Assembly (NCBI GenBank): GCA_029863175.1
Contig: JAOTVX010000076.1
Location: forward strand, 1-5,082
From: Betaproteobacteria bacterium
GTDB lineage: Bacteria; Pseudomonadota; Gammaproteobacteria; Burkholderiales; SG8-41
DNA: 5,082 nucleotides
Direction of reading: 5' to 3'
This document shows, one piece after another, positions 1-3,879 of the stretch (within the stretch, counting starts at the first letter, position 1; every line of letters starts with the position of its first letter). Under the pieces are notes generated by a model that saw nothing but the letters and a program-made list of their open reading frames with translations, was not told where the DNA came from and did not search any database. The translations under genes and the position numbers were made by a program.

Positions 1-51
1 GCGCGCCTGCGGAATCTCGTCCAGCCCGGATCCCGGCGCGCTCTCAGCCAT
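1..51 (-). CDS. pqiB: Start of a probable PqiB (MCE/MlaD-domain) gene, truncated by the window edge
   Basis: Only the first 17 codons lie in the window, reading MAESAPGSGLDEIPQAR. The ATG is preceded by AAGGTG (minus strand, 64..59) with a 7-base spacer, a good ribosome binding site. The gene overlaps the end of the preceding PqiA-like gene by 8 bp (ATGGCTGA). In known pqi operons the gene after pqiA encodes PqiB, an inner-membrane-anchored protein with MCE domains that forms a periplasmic conduit for lipids. PqiB proteins often begin with a short acidic, proline-containing cytoplasmic tail before the single membrane helix, and this N-terminus fits that. No MCE domain is visible in the window, so the name rests on gene order plus a weak N-terminal match. 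Confidence 0.55.
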   Translation of the reverse strand, partial: MAESAPGSGLDEIPQAR

Positions 52-694
52 GGGCGTTCACCTTCGGATCTTCCTCGCCGACGGAGTCCCAGAGCCCGCG
101 CGGATCGAACGTCATCGCCGCAAACATCGTGATCACCACGACCGCGCCGAACGCAATGGCGGCCGGGCCTGCCACGATGGCAGCCAGCGAGGAAAAATCG
201 ACCAGCGTCGCCAGGAGCGCGACGACGAAGATATCAAGCATGGACCATTTGCCGATGAACTCGACCATACGGTAGAGCTTCGCGCGCTGGAGCGGCTCCC
301 AGCGCGAACGCAACTGGACCGACACGGTGAGGAACGACAATGCCAGGAGCTTGACGAGCGGTACGAAAATGCTGGCAGTGAATATGATGATGGCAAGATC
401 GTAGGAACCGGAGGTCCAGAAATACGCAACCCCGCTCATGATGGTATCGCTCTGCACCCCGAAAAGCGAGCGAGTGATCGTAATGGGCAGGACATTGGCC
501 GGGATGTAAAGGATAAAGGCCGCGATGAGAAGCGACCAGGTGCGGGCAATGCTGTTCAGCTTGCGAAAGTGAATCACCGCATCACAGCGCGGACAGTGGC
601 CTTCGTGCGCGCGGGACGGCAACCGGCTCACCAGACCGCAAGCGTGACAGGAGCAAAGGCCTCGGCCGGCGGCGGTCAACGCGGCGGCCGTCAT
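44..694 (-). CDS. pqiA: PqiA-like integral membrane protein, second single-unit copy
   Basis: This 216-residue protein belongs to the paraquat-inducible protein A family, inner-membrane partners of MCE-domain proteins in envelope lipid transport. The N-terminus has two CxxC pairs (C16/C19 and C34/C37, with an extra C14), the zinc-ribbon-like element of the family. Four hydrophobic segments follow, at about 53-73, 99-126, 151-167 and 172-195. The first contains the family-typical IPANVLP, and the protein ends with FDPRGLWD just after the last helix, also a PqiA hallmark. Escherichia coli PqiA is about 417 residues with two such units in tandem; this gene encodes only one, and its neighbour the other. 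Its ATG overlaps the upstream stop as ATGA, and a GGAG lies 7 bases before it. Its end overlaps the pqiB-like start by 8 bp. Family assignment is firm; substrate and inducer are not visible. Confidence 0.93.
   Translation of the reverse strand: MTAAALTAAGRGLCSCHACGLVSRLPSRAHEGHCPRCDAVIHFRKLNSIARTWSLLIAAFILYIPANVLPITITRSLFGVQSDTIMSGVAYFWTSGSYDLAIIIFTASIFVPLVKLLALSFLTVSVQLRSRWEPLQRAKLYRMVEFIGKWSMLDIFVVALLATLVDFSSLAAIVAGPAAIAFGAVVVITMFAAMTFDPRGLWDSVGEEDPKVNAHG
59..64 (-). promoter_or_regulatory. Ribosome binding site for the truncated pqiB-like gene
   Basis: AAGGTG on the minus strand lies 7 bases upstream of the ATG at 51..49, inside the last codons of the upstream PqiA-like gene. It supports the start chosen for the truncated gene and shows that the 8-bp overlap has its own initiation signal. 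Confidence 0.55.
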
Positions 695-1341
695 CGCGTT
701 GCTCCAGCCGCCGCGGTATCAAGCGAGCTTCCACGCCGAATGCTCTCGACGTGATCCCAGATTCCCTGTTCGTTATAGGAAGCGGCAGCTGCAACCGACG
801 CGAACATCAGCCCGAAAAACGCCCATAACCCAAGGCCCGGCACGACGCTCGCAAGATGAGAGAGCTTGACCACGGACACGAAGATGCCGAGCATGAAAAC
901 CTCGAACATCTGCCAACTGCGAAGCGCATGCACCAGCCGGAACAGAACGCCAAAGCCAGCGACAACGCGGCCCGACCGCAGTGGCGCGATCAGGTATAGC
1001 AGCGCGCCGAGCTCGAGCGCGGGCGCGATGACCAGCGTCGCGAGCACGAGCGCCGCAACCGCGGTCATCCCCTGTCCGTGGAGTGCGCGCGCCGCGCCGA
1101 ACAACGTTGCGTCCGTCCCCTGGCCCTGGACCTCAAGGCTGACCACCGGAAACGCATTGGCCACGATCAGCAAGACGGCCGCGGCAAGCGTCCACGCAAA
1201 GGTGTCGTCCAGCGTGCCCTTGGGCCTTCGGTAGAGAACCGCGCCGCAGCGCACGCAGCGCGCCCTGCGCCCCAGGTCGAGCGGGACACGGCGCTGCAGC
1301 GCATCGCACTCGTGGCACGCGATCAAATGCGGACTAGACAT
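691..1341 (-). CDS. pqiA: PqiA-like integral membrane protein, first single-unit copy
   Basis: This 216-residue member of the PqiA family is the first gene of the minus-strand operon. The ATG at 1341..1339 is chosen because the protein then starts nine residues before the first cysteine pair, as in the family. The frame stays open upstream to 1533, but that extension is low-complexity, lies in the intergenic region and matches nothing in the family. C9/C12 and C29/C32 form the zinc-ribbon-like module. Hydrophobic segments lie at about 48-67 (containing VANAFPVVSL, the counterpart of the ANxLP signature), 92-119, 143-160 and 166-187. YNEQGIWDHV at 189-198 matches the family's closing motif. 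Its stop overlaps the next ATG by 4 bp, so the two proteins are probably made together and may act as the two halves of one full-length PqiA. No Shine-Dalgarno sequence precedes the start, which fits the very close promoter proposed upstream. Confidence 0.92.
   Translation of the reverse strand: MSSPHLIACHECDALQRRVPLDLGRRARCVRCGAVLYRRPKGTLDDTFAWTLAAAVLLIVANAFPVVSLEVQGQGTDATLFGAARALHGQGMTAVAALVLATLVIAPALELGALLYLIAPLRSGRVVAGFGVLFRLVHALRSWQMFEVFMLGIFVSVVKLSHLASVVPGLGLWAFFGLMFASVAAAASYNEQGIWDHVESIRRGSSLDTAAAGATR
702..705 (-). promoter_or_regulatory. Ribosome binding site for the second PqiA-like gene
   Basis: GGAG on the minus strand sits 7 bases before the ATG at 694..692, within the coding end of the upstream gene. 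It fixes the start that creates the ATGA overlap and suggests translational coupling with an independent site. Confidence 0.55.
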
Positions 1342-1348
1342 GGACGCA

Positions 1349-1378
1349 ATTACACGCGAAAAGGGCGAGCTTGGGCAA
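1349..1378 (-). promoter_or_regulatory. Candidate promoter of the pqi operon, possibly giving a leaderless mRNA
   Basis: On the minus strand, TTGCCC (1378..1373) and TGTAAT (1354..1349) are separated by 18 bases. They match the sigma-70 consensus hexamers at 4/6 and 5/6 positions. The -10 box ends 7 bases before the ATG at 1341, so transcription would begin at or next to the start codon. This agrees with the absence of a Shine-Dalgarno sequence there. It is a sequence-based prediction only; a promoter further upstream is equally possible. Confidence 0.35.
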
Positions 1379-1423
1379 CCCCTAAGTATCGCGCGGCCAT
1401 CGTGAAAGTGCGCGCGTCGAAAC

Positions 1424-1448
1424 GAAACCGGGGATGGGAAACCGAGGA
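1424..1448 (+). repeat. Short imperfect direct repeat in the divergent intergenic region
   Basis: GAAACCGGGGA at 1424-1434 is repeated as GAAACCGAGGA at 1438-1448, a 10/11 match with a 14-bp period. The second copy continues into CAGG. On the minus strand the block contains two copies of a CGGTTTC core preceded by CC. It resembles short dispersed repeats found near REP-associated transposases in some proteobacteria, but that resemblance is from memory and no transposase is present. It could also be a pair of protein-binding half-sites. Confidence 0.4.
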
Positions 1449-1460
1449 CAGGCTGAGGCG

Positions 1461-1530
1461 TCTTCGATTTCCACTTCCGATTCCCCTCCATTCCGTCCCC
1501 TGTTCGCTTGCCCTGTTTCGCTTTCCTTCC
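1461..1530 (+). other. Pyrimidine-rich tract in the intergenic region
   Basis: Of 70 plus-strand bases, 58 are C or T (83%), with recurrent TTCC units. The tract lies between the two divergent promoters and is not covered by a convincing gene on either strand. Such strand asymmetry can come from a decayed repeat or a structurally unusual spacer. No function is assigned. Confidence 0.5.
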
Positions 1531-1576
1531 CAACGCCCCGCAAGCCGGAGTGCACTCTTCCGGCCGGCATTTGTCC

Positions 1577-1606
1577 TACACAGGGCGCGCCACGCCTGCC
1601 TATAAT
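1577..1606 (+). promoter_or_regulatory. Candidate sigma-70 promoter for the plus-strand operon
   Basis: A perfect TATAAT lies at 1601-1606 in an otherwise GC-rich stretch. Eighteen bases upstream is TACACA at 1577-1582, matching TTGACA at 4/6. A TTGTCC at 1571-1576 is a better start of a -35 box but leaves a 24-base gap, too long for a normal promoter. Transcription would start near 1613, giving a leader of roughly 190 bases before the signal-peptide start at 1805. The -10 box is convincing; the -35 box is weak, which may indicate activator dependence. Confidence 0.5.
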
Positions 1607-1623
1607 GTTCTTTGATGCGACGG

Positions 1624-1655
1624 CCGGAATTGGGAACAATTCTCGATCGTTCCGG
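1624..1655. repeat. Nested inverted repeats just downstream of the plus-strand promoter
   Basis: Three overlapping symmetric elements share this stretch: an outer pair CCGGAA (1624-1629) / TTCCGG (1650-1655), an inner pair GGAAC (1633-1637) / GTTCC (1649-1653), and a tight hairpin GAATTG (1627-1632) / CAATTC (1637-1642) with a GGAA loop. They begin about 11 bases after the predicted transcription start. They could be an operator, alternative RNA hairpins in the leader, or both. The element is symmetric, so no strand is given. Confidence 0.45.
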
Positions 1656-1680
1656 GGCGCGGCACGCGGCCGAATGGCTA

Positions 1681-1699
1681 AATAATGCTGATTCGTATC
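1681..1699 (+). promoter_or_regulatory. Fur-box-like sequence in an AT-rich island
   Basis: The 19 bases AATAATGCTGATTCGTATC match the classical Fur consensus GATAATGATAATCATTATC at 13 of 19 positions. They include a TGAT-TCGT-ATCA inverted repeat at 1689-1700. The site sits in an AT-rich island (about 1679-1717) that contrasts with its surroundings. It lies about 70 bases downstream of the predicted transcription start, so it would act by roadblock or on another promoter. One such match can arise by chance in AT-rich DNA, so confidence is low. Confidence 0.25.
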
Positions 1700-1718
1700 A
1701 ATAGGTTAGCTTACATAC

Positions 1719-1781
1719 AGCGGCCCCGCTGGGAGGCTCCCGAGACGGACGCCGGGCCCCGGCGTGAGGGGCGCGTTTTTT
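1719..1781 (+). terminator. Hairpin-rich leader segment ending in a T run, possible attenuator
   Basis: Three small GC-rich hairpins follow one another in the leader: AGCG/CGCT at 1719-1730, GGGA/TCCC at 1731-1741 and CGCCGG/CCGGCG at 1750-1764 (6-bp stem, 3-base loop). A run of six T occurs at 1776-1781, 11 bases after the last stem. That gap is too long for a standard intrinsic terminator, so the segment is better viewed as a structured 5' leader that might modulate elongation or translation. No known riboswitch class is recognised. Confidence 0.25.
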
Positions 1782-1804
1782 GTGACGGATCGGGACGCCT
1801 GGGA

Positions 1805-2620
1805 ATGACACTAAGGCGTGTCGGGGCCGCAGGGCTTTTCTTCGCAATTTTAGCAACACCCGCGCAGGCCGATCCGCCAAGCGAGCTGGCGCAGGCCCGT
1901 CACGATCTCGCGATCAGCGAGCAGGTGTTGGCACGCGTGTCCGAGCGCGTCGAGATCGCGCGCTCGGACCCCGCAACCGCGCCGGCAGGGCGACGGCGTC
2001 TCGATGAGTACCTCGCGCGGGTGCGCGATCTCGTGGAGCTAAACCGCGAGCGCGTCCGATTACTGGCGCAAACGGTGGCGATCGCTCCCGCCGGTGCGCC
2101 GGCAGGTGAAACAGGCGATATCGGCGTGCCCGCAGCCGCCACGCAAGCGGAGGAAGTGGCGGCGCTGGACGCGAAGCTCGGCGGCTCCCTCGCCGAATTC
2201 GACCAGCTCCTGCTCGAGGAAGCGCGCAAGGCGCGGGCGCGGGCGCCGACGAGAGCATCGGCAGGCGGATATGGCGCGGGATCGAACGGCGACGACACAG
2301 GCACAGGCACGGGCACCGGCGCACAGAAGTCAGGCGCTGAAGAATCGAGCACGACCGGGGTGACCGCTTCGCGTCAGGACGACACGGATCCCGGGCAGTC
2401 GGCGGGTAAAGGGCCGGGTTCACCCGGTGGCCGTATCGAAGGCACGGATCCCGGCGCGGCCGGCCCTACGGCCGCGGTACCGCCTGATGTGGGCGATGGC
2501 AACGACGATGACATCGTGGCGCGCCAGATTCGCAAGGCGGCCGAAGCGGAGACCGATCCTGAATTGAGGAAGAAGTTGTGGGACGAGTACCGCAGGTACA
2601 AGCAAGGCACCAAGGGATGA
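1805..2620 (+). CDS. Exported protein with helical N-terminus, low-complexity linker and charged C-terminal block; function unknown
   Basis: The ATG at 1805 gives a 271-residue precursor with a clear Sec signal peptide: basic start, hydrophobic core at 6-18, and AQA before the predicted cut after residue 22. The frame is open back to an ATG at 1685, but those 40 residues are unlike a signal peptide and lack a ribosome binding site. Residues 23-92 and 114-148 are Ala/Arg/Glu-rich, probably helical and perhaps coiled coil. Residues 152-230 form a disordered-looking Gly/Thr/Asp/Pro linker containing a TG repeat (165-172). Residues 234-266 are a charged block with the core DDDIVARQIRKAAE, then DPELRKKLWDEYRRYK. 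It looks conserved and I recall similar C-termini in proteobacterial hypothetical proteins. The protein is probably periplasmic. Its stop overlaps the next gene as ATGA. No enzyme motif is seen. Confidence 0.85.
   Translation: MTLRRVGAAGLFFAILATPAQADPPSELAQARHDLAISEQVLARVSERVEIARSDPATAPAGRRRLDEYLARVRDLVELNRERVRLLAQTVAIAPAGAPAGETGDIGVPAAATQAEEVAALDAKLGGSLAEFDQLLLEEARKARARAPTRASAGGYGAGSNGDDTGTGTGTGAQKSGAEESSTTGVTASRQDDTDPGQSAGKGPGSPGGRIEGTDPGAAGPTAAVPPDVGDGNDDDIVARQIRKAAEAETDPELRKKLWDEYRRYKQGTKG
2297..2320 (+). repeat. In-frame hexanucleotide repeat encoding Thr-Gly pairs
   Basis: Four tandem units of ACNGGC encode TGTGTGTG in the linker of the exported protein. The first two units are identical; the third and fourth differ at the third codon position. 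Changes of unit number would keep the reading frame and alter only linker length. Confidence 0.7.
2383..2454 (+). repeat. Pair of 12-bp direct repeats in the linker-coding region
   Basis: CACGGATCCCGG occurs at 2383-2394 and again at 2443-2454, exactly 60 bp apart and in the same frame. Both copies encode TDPG. The pair suggests local duplication within the linker or repeated selection for a turn-forming motif; chance in GC-rich DNA is possible. Confidence 0.45.
2604..2607 (+). promoter_or_regulatory. Ribosome binding site for the lipoprotein gene
   Basis: AAGG lies 9 bases before the ATG at 2617, inside the end of the upstream gene. It supports the start that produces the ATGA overlap and a compact lipoprotein signal peptide. 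Confidence 0.45.
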
Positions 2621-3861
2621 ATACGGCGGGGCGACTGCTCTGGTTGCTTCTGGTGATGCTCGGGCCGCTCGGGCTCTTCGGTTGCGCGACCGGGCCTGCC
2701 AAGCAGAGCGTGTCGCCCACTGAGGCGATCCGCGCCACCGAGGCGCCGCCCGAAGCGACGCTGCTCGACGTGGGCATTCAGGTTCTCCACACCGTAGAGA
2801 TCGACACCGAAACGGCCGAAGAGCAAAGCACGCACCCCAAGATCCTGGAAGCCGAGGCCCGATACATTCCGTTCCACCTCAAGAATACCCTGCAGCAGAC
2901 GGGCCAATGGGGTGCCGTGCGCGTCGTGCCGGCGCGGGCAGAAGAAGTGGACGTCAATGTGTCCGGCATGCTGCTCGAATCGAACGGCGAGACGCTGACG
3001 GTGGCGATCAAGGTCGTCGATGCCGCGGGTCGGGTCTGGTTCCACAACGAGTACACCGCCGAGGCCACCGAAAAGAGCTACGAGACACTCGACAAGAAGG
3101 AGCGAGATCCGTACCAGGACCTCTACAACCGCGTGGCGAACGACATGCTCGCCTACCGCAAGCAGTTGAGCGCAAGGGAACTCTCCGCCATCCGCCAGGT
3201 TGCGCTGCTCAAGTTCGCGCGCAGCGTGGCGCCTCACGCTTTCGACGGCTACCTGACGAAGGACGGCGAGGGAATTTTCAAGGTGAGCAGACTGCCCGCC
3301 GACAACGACCCCATGTTCGAGCGCGTGAACCGGATTCGCGCCCGCGAGTACATGTTCATAGACACCGTGAACCTCTACTATGGCAACCTGTACGACGATA
3401 TGCGGCAACCCTACGGGCAGTGGCGCAAATCCTCCTTGGAGGAGCTCAACCAGAAGCGCGCGCTGGAACGTAAGGCCTGGGAGCGGCGTCTCCTCGGGCT
3501 CGCAGCGATCATCGGCGGCGTCGTGGTTGGCACTAACAGCAATTCATCGGGAGGCGCGGCAGCCAGCGGTGTCATGGTGATCGGCGGCTATGAGGTCTTT
3601 CGCTCGGGTGGACAGTTCGCGAACGACGCAAAGGTCCACGAAGAAGCGCTCAAGGAGCTGGGCGTTTCATTCGAAGGCGATGTGGCGCCCGTGGTCGACG
3701 AGGTCGAGGGCCGCACGCTGAAACTTTCAGGCTCGGTCGACGCGCAGTACGCCGAGTGGCGCAAAACACTGCGGGAGCTGTTCGCTCAGGAGACGGGATT
3801 GTCGCCGGTGGCGTCGACGCCGCCGGCGGGCAAATCGCCGGAGCCGGACAACAAACAGTAA
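2617..3861 (+). CDS. Outer-membrane lipoprotein of unknown function with a glycine-rich hydrophobic hairpin
   Basis: The 414-residue product starts with a lipoprotein signal peptide whose lipobox is LFGC, so Cys23 should be lipidated after cleavage. Residue 24 is Ala, not Asp, which by the Lol sorting rule favours the outer membrane. Residues 48-145 look like an alternating strand/helix domain (LLDVGIQVLH; TGQWGAVRVVP; VDVNVSGMLLES; VAIKVVDAAGRVWF). Residues 160-290 are helical and rich in Tyr, Arg and Glu, with REYMFIDTVNLYYGN and QPYGQWRKSS as striking segments. Residues 292-327 are hydrophobic and glycine-rich, split by a polar NSNSS turn. The segment 338-391 (VHEEALKELGVSFEGDV; LKLSGSVDAQYAEWRKTLRELF) is again ordered, before a Pro-rich tail. 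It overlaps the upstream gene by 4 bp. I recall similar proteobacterial proteins, all uncharacterised. No catalytic motif is visible. Position between an exported protein and a TPR-like protein suggests a structural or assembly role. Confidence 0.9.
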   Translation: MNTAGRLLWLLLVMLGPLGLFGCATGPAKQSVSPTEAIRATEAPPEATLLDVGIQVLHTVEIDTETAEEQSTHPKILEAEARYIPFHLKNTLQQTGQWGAVRVVPARAEEVDVNVSGMLLESNGETLTVAIKVVDAAGRVWFHNEYTAEATEKSYETLDKKERDPYQDLYNRVANDMLAYRKQLSARELSAIRQVALLKFARSVAPHAFDGYLTKDGEGIFKVSRLPADNDPMFERVNRIRAREYMFIDTVNLYYGNLYDDMRQPYGQWRKSSLEELNQKRALERKAWERRLLGLAAIIGGVVVGTNSNSSGGAAASGVMVIGGYEVFRSGGQFANDAKVHEEALKELGVSFEGDVAPVVDEVEGRTLKLSGSVDAQYAEWRKTLRELFAQETGLSPVASTPPAGKSPEPDNKQ

Positions 3862-3879
3862 ACCCAAACGCCCGGCGCC

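Noticed and set aside
27..40. CGGATCCCGGCGCG shared with 2445-2458
   Set aside because: A 14-base match of GC-rich sequence inside two coding regions, with no extension on either side, is best treated as chance.
50..754. Long plus-strand open frame opposite the PqiA-like gene
   Set aside because: It is antisense to a gene with clear family motifs, is rich in Arg/His/Asp with no recognisable fold, and is a typical by-product of GC-rich codon use.
1342..1533. N-terminal extension of the first PqiA-like protein to an ATG at 1533
   Set aside because: The extra 64 residues are basic low-complexity sequence over the pyrimidine-rich spacer, and family members begin just before the first CxxC.
1571..1576. 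TTGTCC as the -35 box of the TATAAT promoter
   Set aside because: The spacer would be 24 bases, outside the range for sigma-70 promoters.
1434..1685. Small plus-strand open frame in the intergenic region
   Set aside because: It spans the predicted promoter and the pyrimidine tract, has no ribosome binding site, and its composition follows the spacer. Its TAA overlapping an ATG at 1685 looks coincidental.
1685..1804. Earlier ATG for the exported protein
   Set aside because: The 40 added residues would bury the signal peptide, lack a Shine-Dalgarno and cover the Fur-like and hairpin elements. The start at 1805 gives a textbook signal peptide.
2374..3408. Long minus-strand open frame opposite the exported protein and lipoprotein genes
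   Set aside because: It is His/Val/Arg-rich antisense sequence without domain motifs, while the plus strand carries a lipobox and operon overlaps.
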